The notes under the pieces were generated by a model. The model was not told where the DNA came from, ran no database searches, and saw nothing but the letters and a program-made list of their open reading frames with translations. From Oscillospiraceae bacterium (GTDB lineage Bacteria > Bacillota > Clostridia > Oscillospirales > Ruminococcaceae), in the NCBI GenBank assembly GCA_017399625.1, contig JAFQBT010000131.1, positions 1-37,882 on the forward strand: 37,882 nt of DNA, written 5' to 3'. The position numbers and the translations under genes were made by a program. Positions 14,832 to 22,057 of the stretch are shown here, in pieces. Within the stretch, counting starts at the first letter, position 1. Each line of letters opens with the position of its first letter.

Positions 14832-15506
14832 TTAAGAATTTAGATGGTAATATAATTTCTGAAGGGAAAGAGGAAAAAGATTTTCGATTCTGTCCTTCAG
14901 TTTTTCATAAAGTTTTTCGTCGCAGCAGGTCATTTTGACCGGGATTCCGAGAGCTTCGGAAACCTCGTTTGCGTAAGCAACGCTTGCAAGAACGTCTTCC
15001 GCGGTTGTTTCAGGACCGAGGTTCGTGTTGTTGACTATTCCGGTGAAAGAAAGCCCGCAAGCCGCAACCATCTCACCAACAACTTCAAGAGTATCCGGAA
15101 CGTTCCGGGTAAGAGGCCGCGCCTTGTTGATAACAAGAAGCATCTCGTAATCGTTTTCCTCAATTATCGAAGGAACGTATCTTCCGAGAGCAAGGGCGCC
15201 GCGGTCGTCGCCGCCGATATCAAGAACGCCGTATTCGCTTCGGCTGTCGATGAGGTTATAAACCTCCTTCGGCATTGCGGGGGCATCAACATTGCTGTTG
15301 GCAAACTGTGAGCATATAAGTTTTATTCCGTGCTCACGGAAAACTTCCTCGCTGTCAAGGGTGCGGAAATAGGGGTTTACTATATCAAGATCCGCAACTG
15401 TTACAGGGAAACCGTGCTCACGAAGAAGCAAAGCATAGTTTACGGCGATATTCGTTTTTCCGCTTCCGTAATGTCCGGCAAAAAGGGTAAGTCTTTTGAA
15501 TTCCAG
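14832..15506 (-). CDS. MinD/ParA-like P-loop ATPase in the oxidoreductase operon
   Basis: A 224-residue SIMIBI-class nucleotide-binding protein. The Walker A loop is GHYGSGKTN (11-19), followed by DLDIVNPYFR (switch I-like) and YGVLDIGGDDRGA (Walker B-like). No ATG, GTG or TTG lies between the upstream in-frame stop and the P-loop. The only candidate with a ribosome site is CTG at 15506, 9 bases after GGAGG, giving MEFKRLTLFAGHYGSGKT. A start further in would delete the nucleotide site. It sits between the valine-T-box synthetase and the oxidoreductase genes on one strand, so it probably serves that enzyme, perhaps in cluster loading or assembly as CooC/ApbC-type ATPases do. The role is inferred from position only. 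Confidence 0.75.
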   Translation of the reverse strand: MEFKRLTLFAGHYGSGKTNIAVNYALLLREHGFPVTVADLDIVNPYFRTLDSEEVFREHGIKLICSQFANSNVDAPAMPKEVYNLIDSRSEYGVLDIGGDDRGALALGRYVPSIIEENDYEMLLVINKARPLTRNVPDTLEVVGEMVAACGLSFTGIVNNTNLGPETTAEDVLASVAYANEVSEALGIPVKMTCCDEKLYEKLKDRIENLFPLSLQKLYYHLNS

Positions 15507-15538
15507 AGGAAATCACCTCCGTAAATGTGAAATTTACA

Positions 15539-15564
15539 GTAGGGCGGGGCTTGATCCCGCCGTT
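15539..15564. repeat. REP-like GC-rich palindrome
   Basis: GGCGGG, loop, CCCGCC (15543-15548 and 15556-15561) within GTAGGGCGGGGCTTGATCCC. It lies between the valine-T-box synthetase and the ATPase gene. It looks like an intergenic palindromic unit and has no T-tract on the transcribed strand, so read-through is expected. A second small palindrome, GTAAAT...ATTTAC, lies at 15522-15538. Confidence 0.45.
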
Positions 15565-15568
15565 TATA

Positions 15569-17851
15569 TCAAAGCTTGCTTCTTATAATTTTTCCGCTTG
15601 TTGTTTTCGGAAGTTCGGTGCGGAACTCAACAATTCTCGGATATTTATAAGGAGCGGTGTGGGATTTTACATAGTTCTGAATATCTTTCTTGAGTTCATC
15701 GGTGGGTTCGGTGCCTTTTGTGAGCACGATACAGGCTTTTACAACCTGTCCGCGAACTTCATCCGGTGCGGCGCAGACACCGCATTCAAGAACATAGGGG
15801 AGTTCCATGATGACGTTTTCAATCTCGAACGGTCCTATGCGGTAGCCAGAGGATTTGATAAGGTCATCGGCTCTGCCGACGTACCAGAAGAAACCATCCT
15901 CATCTTTCCAGGCAAGGTCGCCTGTATGATAGAATCCGTCCTTCCAGGTTTCGGCGGTCTTTTCCGGGCTGTTGTAATACTGATAACTCAGGCCGCAGGG
16001 AAGACCTTTGCTGATGTTGATGCAGATTTCACCGGTATCGCCGGCCGCAACCTCTTTTCCGTCCGCATCAAGAAGATGAACGTCATAAAGCGGAACGGGT
16101 TTGCCCATGGAACCGATTTTATGGCTTCCGCCGGAAAGGTTTCCGATGATAAGGGTGGATTCGCTCTGTCCGAAGCCTTCCATAATCTGGAGTCCGGTGG
16201 CGTTTTCAAACTGGCGGAAAACTTCCGGGTTAAGGGCTTCGCCGGCAATGGAGGCATGCTTGATGGAAGAAAGATCAAAACGGCTGAGATCCTGCTTGAT
16301 GAGCATGCGGTACATGGTGGGCGGTGCGCAGAAGGTGGTAATATGATACTTCGCGAACATGGGAAGAATCTTTTCCGCGTCGAATCTGTCGAAGTCATAG
16401 ACGAAAATCGGCGCTTCGCAAAGCCATTGTCCGTAAAGTTTTCCCCAAAGGGATTTTGCCCAGCCGGTATCAGAAATGGTGAGATGAAGTCCTTCCGGGT
16501 CAACGCAGTGCCAGTATTTGGATGTGATGAAATGTCCGAGAGGATATTTATAGTTGTGTGCGGCAATTTTCGGATAACCGGAAGTGCCGGAAGTGAAGAA
16601 CATGAGCATCGGGTCGTTTCCGCAGGGAGTTTCCTCGTTTCTGCGGAAGGAACTGGAGAACATGGTGTAATCTTCGTCAAAATTGAACCAGCCTTCGCGG
16701 CTTCCGTTGACGATGATTTTCGTGGTGAGGGAAGGGCTGTTTGCGGCGGCTCTGTCAACAGCTTCGGCGGTTTCGCCGTCTGCGGTGCAGATAATAGCGC
16801 TGATTCCGGCGGAATTGAAGCGGTATTCAAAGTCGTGCTCAAGGAGCTGGTTGGTTGCGGGAATCGCAACGGCTCCGATTTTGTGGAGAGCAAGAATGGA
16901 GAACCAGAACTGGTAATGGCGCTTGAGAACGAGCATAACCTTATCGCCGCGCTTGATTCCAAGGGATTTGAAATAGTTTGCGGCTCTGCCGGATTCCTTC
17001 TTGATATCCCGGAAGGTAAAGCGGCGTTCGGTTCCGTCGTTGGAAACATGGAGCATTGCAAGTTTATCCGGCTGTTCTCTGCCAAGGGCATCAACAACAT
17101 CATAGGCAAAGTTGAAATGCTCTTCGTTCTTGAAGCTGATTTTGGTGAGAAGTCCGTTCTTATCCTGCTCGGTGGTGATGAATTTATTGAAAACGCGCTC
17201 GGTATCATCGGAACGATGGGGAGCATTGGGCATGATTGCAGCTTTATGGACGGAAGTTTCCTTCTGCGGAGTGAGAACGATCGCATAGAAAATGCAGTCG
17301 TTTCCGCCGACGGCAACCATTCCGTGAGGAGTTGAGCTGTCGAAATAAATGCAGTCGCCCTTGTTGAGGGTTTCGGTGTGCTCGCCGATCTGAATCTTAA
17401 GGCTGCCCTCAATGATAAGGTCAAATTCCTGACCGTCATGGGAGGTGAGAGCAATGGGGCTGTGCTCGGCTTCCTCGCTGTATTTGTTCACAACATAAAG
17501 CGGTTCGGAAATCCTGTTCCGGAAATCGGAAGCCATGTTGTAATAAACCATTCCGTGGGCCTGCTCGATTTTCTGACCCTGTCCGGCTCTTGTAACGGTA
17601 TATCCCCGGAGTTTCGGGCTCTGTCCTTCGATAATATCGGTGATATCAACGCCGAGGCTTAAGGAGCAGCGGTAAAGGAAAGCAAAGTTAAGGTCGCTTT
17701 GTCCGGATTCGCATTCGATATATTCCTCTTCTGAAACGCCGGTCCTTTGCGCCATTTCTGCTGTGGAAAGTCCGGTTATTTCACGGAGAGCGCGGATTCT
17801 TTCCGCCATTTCCTGAATCTTATATTCAAGTCCCGTAAGCTGTTTTTCCAT
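15569..17851 (-). CDS. XRE-cupin-acyl-CoA synthetase fusion behind the valine T-box
   Basis: A 760-residue fusion. Residues 9-75 are an XRE helix-turn-helix (IRALREITGLSTAEMAQRTG), 105-195 a cupin (DGQEFDLIIEGSLKI and DSSTPHGM), and 245-760 an AMP-forming acyl-CoA synthetase of the medium-chain (ACSM/MACS) type. Synthetase motifs: P-loop FFTSGTSGYPK (418-428), GFGQSE (559-564), YHTGDLAWKDEDG, GRADDLIKSSGYRIGP, and acyl-adenylate Lys754 in TTSGKIIR. XRE-cupin proteins are normally regulators that sense a small ligand; joining one to a synthetase suggests an enzyme that also reads its own product or represses transcription. ATG at 17851 has CGGAGG upstream. A T-box with specifier GUA precedes it, so isobutyrate (valine precursor) is the inferred substrate. 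Paralogue of the 18384-20645 gene. Confidence 0.88.
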   Translation of the reverse strand: MEKQLTGLEYKIQEMAERIRALREITGLSTAEMAQRTGVSEEEYIECESGQSDLNFAFLYRCSLSLGVDITDIIEGQSPKLRGYTVTRAGQGQKIEQAHGMVYYNMASDFRNRISEPLYVVNKYSEEAEHSPIALTSHDGQEFDLIIEGSLKIQIGEHTETLNKGDCIYFDSSTPHGMVAVGGNDCIFYAIVLTPQKETSVHKAAIMPNAPHRSDDTERVFNKFITTEQDKNGLLTKISFKNEEHFNFAYDVVDALGREQPDKLAMLHVSNDGTERRFTFRDIKKESGRAANYFKSLGIKRGDKVMLVLKRHYQFWFSILALHKIGAVAIPATNQLLEHDFEYRFNSAGISAIICTADGETAEAVDRAAANSPSLTTKIIVNGSREGWFNFDEDYTMFSSSFRRNEETPCGNDPMLMFFTSGTSGYPKIAAHNYKYPLGHFITSKYWHCVDPEGLHLTISDTGWAKSLWGKLYGQWLCEAPIFVYDFDRFDAEKILPMFAKYHITTFCAPPTMYRMLIKQDLSRFDLSSIKHASIAGEALNPEVFRQFENATGLQIMEGFGQSESTLIIGNLSGGSHKIGSMGKPVPLYDVHLLDADGKEVAAGDTGEICINISKGLPCGLSYQYYNSPEKTAETWKDGFYHTGDLAWKDEDGFFWYVGRADDLIKSSGYRIGPFEIENVIMELPYVLECGVCAAPDEVRGQVVKACIVLTKGTEPTDELKKDIQNYVKSHTAPYKYPRIVEFRTELPKTTSGKIIRSKL

Positions 17852-17882
17852 TGTTTCTTCCTCCGTTTCTTTTGGGAAAAAC

Positions 17883-18175
17883 AAAAAAGCCCGTCCCAAA
17901 GAAATGATTCTTTGAGACGAGCTGTTAAAAAACAACATACCCGCGGTACCACTCAAATTGCGTTTGCTTTTGCAAATCGCCGCTCATCGGGTTCAATCAA
18001 ACCCTAAGCACTTACGCAGCTGACTCGGAAGAGTTCTACTTGCGGAAAAGCCGCTTTCTTCTCTTCGGCTCGGAAGCTACAGCACAAAACGCTCATCATC
18101 GGCTTGCATCAACCGCCGACTCTCTGGAGGTGAGAAAATGCCTTGTGCACTCTTCGTCAACGCCTTTCTATAATA
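17883..18175 (-). promoter_or_regulatory. T-box leader, inferred valine specifier (GUA)
   Basis: Complete T-box on the minus strand. Stem I has the k-turn (UGACGAAG opposite CUUCCGAGCC), the AGAGAG bulge with distal loop CGGCGGUUGAUG, and a specifier loop between GCACAA/UUGUGC and GAAG/CUUC. The 3' side of that loop is U-GUA-G, giving specifier GUA (Val). Stem III is GGGUUUGAUUGAACCC. The antiterminator carries GAGUGGUACCGCGG (17939-17954). The terminator is at 17883-17923 (GTCTCAAAGAA/TTCTTTGGGAC, then T6). Uncharged tRNA-Val would allow read-through into the synthetase operon. Confidence 0.9.
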
Positions 18176-18180
18176 AAAGA

Positions 18181-18209
18181 ATCATAACACCTGATTATTT
18201 TATTGTCAA
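18181..18209 (-). promoter_or_regulatory. Promoter of the valine T-box transcript
   Basis: Minus strand TTGACA (18204-18209), 17 bases, TATGAT (18181-18186); start expected near 18174. Confidence 0.85.
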
Positions 18210-18228
18210 GTAAAAATTGAAAATTTTT

Positions 18229-18382
18229 ATACCTTATCAGCGCCCCTTGTTAAAGGGGAGAGGGCTACGAAGTGGCGAGGGGATTCTTCTGAAAATTATT
18301 GTTAATTGTAAAGGAATCCCCCAGTCACGCCCTTGTTCTGACAGGCGTGCCAGCCCCCTTTGACAAGGGGACCTTAATATGT
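18229..18382. mobile_element. MITE-like palindromic repeat element
   Basis: About 150 bases with imperfect terminal inverted repeats: CCCCTTGTTAAAGGGG at 18243-18258 and CCCCTTTGACAAGGGG at 18355-18370, followed inward on both sides by GGGGATTC. It has no coding capacity. The sequence style matches small interspersed elements I associate with Oscillospiraceae genomes. It sits between the isoleucine-T-box gene and the valine-T-box promoter, and its terminal hairpin may end the upstream transcript. Confidence 0.65.
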
Positions 18383-18383
18383 A

Positions 18384-20645
18384 TTAAAGTTTGTTTCTCT
18401 GAATTTTTCCGCTGATGGTCTTGGGAAGTTCGGTGCGGAATTCAACTATTCTCGGATATTTATAAGGCGCGGTATGGGATTTTACATAATCCTGAATCTC
18501 TTTTTTGAGTTCGTCGGTGCCTTCAACGCCTTTAACCAGGACGATGCAGGCTTTTACAACCTGTCCGCGGACTTCATCAGGAGCAGCACAGACGCCGCAT
18601 TCAAGAACATAAGGAAGCTCCATGATGACGTTTTCGATTTCGAAGGGTCCGATGCGGTATCCGGAGGATTTGATAACGTCGTCAGCTCTGCCGACATACC
18701 AGAAATATCCGTCCTCATCCCGCCATGCAAGGTCGCCGGTATGATACATTCCGTCGTGCCAGGCAGCGTCGGTCTTTTCCTGATCTTTGTGGTAACCAAG
18801 GAAAAGTCCGCAGGGAACGGATTCATCGGTTCTGACGACGATTTCACCGTTTTCACCGGTGGGAACGGAATTTCCGTCCGCATCAACGAGGTCGATGTTA
18901 TAACCAGGGGTGGGTCTTCCCATAGAACCGGGCTTAAGAAGTCCGCCGGTAAGGTTTGCAAGGGTAAGGGTCGTTTCGGTCTGTCCGAAACCTTCCGCAA
19001 TGCGAAGTCCGGTGGCTTTTTCAAACTGATAGAAAACCTCCGGGTTAAGCGCTTCGCCTGCGGTGGTTGCGTGCTCGATGGAGGAAAGATCGTATTTCGA
19101 AAGATCCTGCTTTATGAGCATGCGGTACATGGTGGGCGGCGCGCAGAAAGTTGTGATATGATATTTCGCGAACATCGGAAGGATCTTCGCGGCGTCGAAT
19201 CTGTCGAAGTCATAGGTGAAAACTGCGCTTTCGCAGAGCCACTGTCCGTAAAGTTTGCCCCAGAGCGCTTTTCCCCAGCCGGTATCGGAAATGGTGAAAT
19301 GGAGTCCGTCTCTGCGTACCCAGTGCCAGTATTTTGCGGTGACATAGTGTCCGAGGGGATATTTATAGCTGTGGGTTGCGATTTTCGGATATCCGGTAGT
19401 GCCGGAAGTGAAGAACATGAGCATCGGGTCATCGCCGCAGGCAGTATCTTCGCTTCTGTGAAGACGGCGGCTGAAAAGGGGATATTCGCTTCGGAAATCG
19501 TGCCAGCCTTCTCTCGGCTCGCCGACGATTATTTTGGTGATGGGGTTTCCGTAATTTTCGGCGGCAAGTTCAGCCTGATGTGCGGTGTCGCCGACGGAGG
19601 TGCAGACGATTGCTTTAACGTCCGCGGCTTTATAGCGGTATTCGAAGTCGTGCTGAAGAAGCTGGTCGGTGGCGGGAATTACAATTGCGCCGATTTTATG
19701 GAGCGCAAGAATGGAAAACCAGAATTCCGCATGACGCTTGAGCACGAGCATTACGGTATCGCCCTTTTTGATTCCGAGGGAGGTGAAATAGTTTGCAACC
19801 TGTGCGGAATTTTCCTTCATATCGCGGAATGTGTAGATATGCTCGGTAAGATCGTTGGAAACGTGCACCATCGCAACCTTATCCGGCTGCTGTCTGCCGA
19901 GTTCATCGACAATATCGAAAGCAAAGTTGAACTGGTCGGTGTTGGTGAAGTTGAGCTTTGTGGGGTATCCGTTTTCGTCGGTTTCCGCGGTGACAAAGGA
20001 GTTGCTGATAAGGTCGCTTTCGTGGGTGGGCTTTTTCGGGATGATATAGTCCGCCTTTTCGGGTTTTTTATCCGCCATTACCATTGCAAGGAAGGTGCAA
20101 TCCTCGCCGCCGACGGCAATCATTCCGTGAGGGGTGGAGGACTTATAGAAGATGCTGTCGCCTTCATTGAGAATTTCGGTATGTTCGCCGACCTGAACCT
20201 TGAGGGAACCTTTGATAACAAGGTCAAATTCCTGTCCGGCATGGGTTGCGGTATGGATGGGCTTGTCCTGAAGTTCTTCGGAATATTTATATGTTACCCA
20301 ATAGGGTGCGCCGAGTTTTCTCTGGAAAAGGGGAGCAAGGTTCTGGATGCTGATTCCGTCCTCTTCAGCGGTAACAAGACCTTCGCCTTTTCTTGTAACA
20401 GTATAATGAGAAAGATTCGAAGCATGACCTTCGAGAAGTTCGGTAAGTTCAAGACCGAAAGCGAGTGAACATTTATGAAGGAAGGAGAAAGGAAGATCGA
20501 CTTTTCCGCTCTCATAAATTCGGTATTGCTCCTCCGAAACTTCGGTGCGTTCAGCAAGCTGCGCCGGAGAAAATCCGACTATCTCGCGCATTTCACGAAT
20601 TCGCTGGGCAATCTCCATAAGAGAGGTTTCTGTCTGTTTTTTCAT
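18384..20645 (-). CDS. XRE-cupin-acyl-CoA synthetase fusion behind the isoleucine T-box
   Basis: A 753-residue paralogue of the 15569-17851 protein with the same architecture: XRE helix-turn-helix (about 10-72, IREMREIVGFSPAQLAERTE), cupin (100-192, AGQEFDLVIKGSLKV and SSTPHGM), then a medium-chain-type acyl-CoA synthetase (240-753) with FFTSGTTGYPK (411-421), GFGQTE (552-557), YHTGDLAWRDEDG and adenylate Lys747 in TISGKIQR. The ATG at 20645 has AAAGGA 10 bases upstream. The last 100 residues are almost identical between the two paralogues, while the XRE, cupin and substrate-side regions differ much more. A T-box with specifier AUC precedes it, so 2-methylbutyrate (isoleucine precursor) is the inferred substrate. 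Monocistronic, ending at a MITE-like element. Confidence 0.88.
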   Translation of the reverse strand: MKKQTETSLMEIAQRIREMREIVGFSPAQLAERTEVSEEQYRIYESGKVDLPFSFLHKCSLAFGLELTELLEGHASNLSHYTVTRKGEGLVTAEEDGISIQNLAPLFQRKLGAPYWVTYKYSEELQDKPIHTATHAGQEFDLVIKGSLKVQVGEHTEILNEGDSIFYKSSTPHGMIAVGGEDCTFLAMVMADKKPEKADYIIPKKPTHESDLISNSFVTAETDENGYPTKLNFTNTDQFNFAFDIVDELGRQQPDKVAMVHVSNDLTEHIYTFRDMKENSAQVANYFTSLGIKKGDTVMLVLKRHAEFWFSILALHKIGAIVIPATDQLLQHDFEYRYKAADVKAIVCTSVGDTAHQAELAAENYGNPITKIIVGEPREGWHDFRSEYPLFSRRLHRSEDTACGDDPMLMFFTSGTTGYPKIATHSYKYPLGHYVTAKYWHWVRRDGLHFTISDTGWGKALWGKLYGQWLCESAVFTYDFDRFDAAKILPMFAKYHITTFCAPPTMYRMLIKQDLSKYDLSSIEHATTAGEALNPEVFYQFEKATGLRIAEGFGQTETTLTLANLTGGLLKPGSMGRPTPGYNIDLVDADGNSVPTGENGEIVVRTDESVPCGLFLGYHKDQEKTDAAWHDGMYHTGDLAWRDEDGYFWYVGRADDVIKSSGYRIGPFEIENVIMELPYVLECGVCAAPDEVRGQVVKACIVLVKGVEGTDELKKEIQDYVKSHTAPYKYPRIVEFRTELPKTISGKIQRNKL

Positions 20646-20663
20646 AAAATCCAAATCCTTTCC

Positions 20664-20680
20664 GACCGCATACGGCGGTC
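20664..20680 (-). promoter_or_regulatory. Small hairpin between T-box terminator and start codon
   Basis: GACCGC, loop, GCGGTC, placed between the terminator and the AAAGGA ribosome site. It may influence translation or be incidental. Confidence 0.35.
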
Positions 20681-20694
20681 TTATTTTTATAAAA

Positions 20695-20968
20695 ACAAAA
20701 CCCGTCCCAAGAAAAAATCCTGAGACGGGTAAAAATAACTTTATCCGCGGTACCACTCAAATTGCAGTAATACTGCCACCTTCAGGCTCCAGCAAGCCCT
20801 ATCCCTTAACGCGGTCAAACGGGAAACATCTACTGAGATAAAAATCCTTTCGGGTTTCCGGCTCGGAAGTGATAGGTCCATGGTTCAGCAGCTGCCGGTT
20901 TTCACCAACCACCGGCTCTCTGAAAGTCCGCCGTTCCGACCGTCTTCGTCAATGCCTTTAACAATATA
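20695..20968 (-). promoter_or_regulatory. T-box leader, inferred isoleucine specifier (AUC)
   Basis: Second complete T-box on the minus strand. It has the same k-turn (UGACGAAG opposite CUUCCGAGCC) and the AGAGAGCCGGUGGUUGGUG bulge/distal loop. The specifier loop lies between GGUC/GACC and GAAG/CUUC; its 3' side is U-AUC-A, giving specifier AUC (Ile). The antiterminator contains GAGUGGUACCGCGG (20744-20758). The terminator is ACCCGTCTCA.../TTGGGACGGGT, then TTTTG (20695-20730). The U-codon-purine spacing is the same as in the valine leader, which supports both readings. Confidence 0.9.
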
Positions 20969-20974
20969 AAAATT

Positions 20975-21003
20975 ACTTTACCACTTTTATTAAATAATGT
21001 CAA
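20975..21003 (-). promoter_or_regulatory. Promoter of the isoleucine T-box transcript
   Basis: Minus strand TTGACA (20998-21003), 17 bases, TAAAGT (20975-20980). Confidence 0.7.
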
Positions 21004-21035
21004 CAAAAACGGGTAAATTTTTATTAAAAAAACGT

Positions 21036-21899
21036 TTACTGAAGGCGGAGAATAACAAGATGGGCGGAAACAGGTTCAGTTCCGCCTGCATTGGGTGTAA
21101 GAGTAAGCGCGGCGGCATTTGCTGCGGGGTTCCGGACTGTGAGAACGGAATCTTCCCCTGCGGTAATAACAGCCATTCCGGCTATCTGCGAACCTTCTGC
21201 GGAGCGTCCTGCAAGGGTATAGGAAAGTTCGGTTCCGTTGAGAGTAAGAACAAGCTGACCGGCTTCGGTTGCGCTTGCCTGAAAATACACAAGATAAACT
21301 CCCGCAGTGAAAAGACTGAAAGAGGAATCGGAAGCCCTTGCAATATCCGTTCCTCCGATTGCGGATTGTTCCGGAAATGCAATGTCTTCTCCGGGTGCAA
21401 TTGTTCCGGGATTATCGGGCGGCATAAGCGCATAAAAATCCGCAAATCCGAGAACGGTTCCTGCCGGACCTTGTGGACCTGTTGCACCGGTTGCTCCTGC
21501 AGGTCCCTGGGGACCGGCAGGTCCGGTAAGACCGATGGGACCTTGCGGACCGGTTGCTCCTGCAGGACCTTGAGGACCTGCAGGACCGGTCAATCCAATG
21601 GGACCCTGGGGTCCGGTTGCACCCGTTGCACCGGCAGGTCCCGGTTCACCCTGAATACCCTGGGGTCCCTGAGGACCAATGGGTCCCTGAAGTCCTGCAA
21701 TGCCCTGGGGACCTTCCGGACCGACTGCGCCGGGAATGCCCTGGGGACCTCTCGGACCGATCTGCCCCTGAGGTCCCGGAACGGGATAGCTTTCGCCGCC
21801 GGAACAGCATCCGCAGCAGGGACGAACGCTCGGCCGCCAATAGCTGAAAGAACTCTGACAGTCGGAAAACTGATTTTCCGAACAATTATATCTGTTCAA
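21036..21899 (-). CDS. Collagen-like surface protein (BclA type)
   Basis: A 287-residue protein. It has a Cys-rich N-terminus (C6, C14 and CCGCC at 28-32), then 36 uninterrupted Gly-X-Y triplets (residues 42-149) rich in GPQ, GPA and GAT, then a beta-rich globular C-terminal domain of about 137 residues resembling the jelly-roll trimerisation domain of BclA-type exosporium proteins. A 21-residue unit is repeated almost exactly twice inside the collagen stretch. The start is TTG at 21899 with AAGGAGG 7 bases upstream; it has no signal peptide, as usual for spore-surface filament proteins. Likely a spore or cell surface trimer; the N-terminal Cys cluster could anchor it by disulfides. The gene is followed downstream by the isoleucine T-box promoter region. 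Confidence 0.8.
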   Translation of the reverse strand: MNRYNCSENQFSDCQSSFSYWRPSVRPCCGCCSGGESYPVPGPQGQIGPRGPQGIPGAVGPEGPQGIAGLQGPIGPQGPQGIQGEPGPAGATGATGPQGPIGLTGPAGPQGPAGATGPQGPIGLTGPAGPQGPAGATGATGPQGPAGTVLGFADFYALMPPDNPGTIAPGEDIAFPEQSAIGGTDIARASDSSFSLFTAGVYLVYFQASATEAGQLVLTLNGTELSYTLAGRSAEGSQIAGMAVITAGEDSVLTVRNPAANAAALTLTPNAGGTEPVSAHLVILRLQ

Positions 21900-21996
21900 T
21901 AAAACACCTCCTTGAAAAAGTGTGCAGTACATCATATTCAAAGCCGTGAAAACCGGATTAAATTTATTGTTTCATAACGAAAAACATAATTTTTCA

Positions 21997-22025
21997 TTGA
22001 CACAAACCGAATAATGATATATTTT
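21997..22025 (+). promoter_or_regulatory. Putative promoter of the RNHCP gene
   Basis: TTGACA (21997-22002), 17 bases, TATTTT (22020-22025). Confidence 0.55.
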
Positions 22026-22057
22026 ATATCTATAATGATATTTACAGGAGGACTCTT

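Noticed and set aside
18474..20468. 664-codon plus-strand open frame opposite the isoleucine-T-box synthetase (also 15527-17335 and 11220-12884)
   Set aside because: Same reason: low-complexity Gly/Phe/Asp-rich translations with no start signals, opposite well-supported genes.
21480..21780. Short periodic repeats resembling a CRISPR or tandem array
   Set aside because: The period is 9 bases and in frame; it encodes Gly-X-Y triplets of the collagen-like protein.
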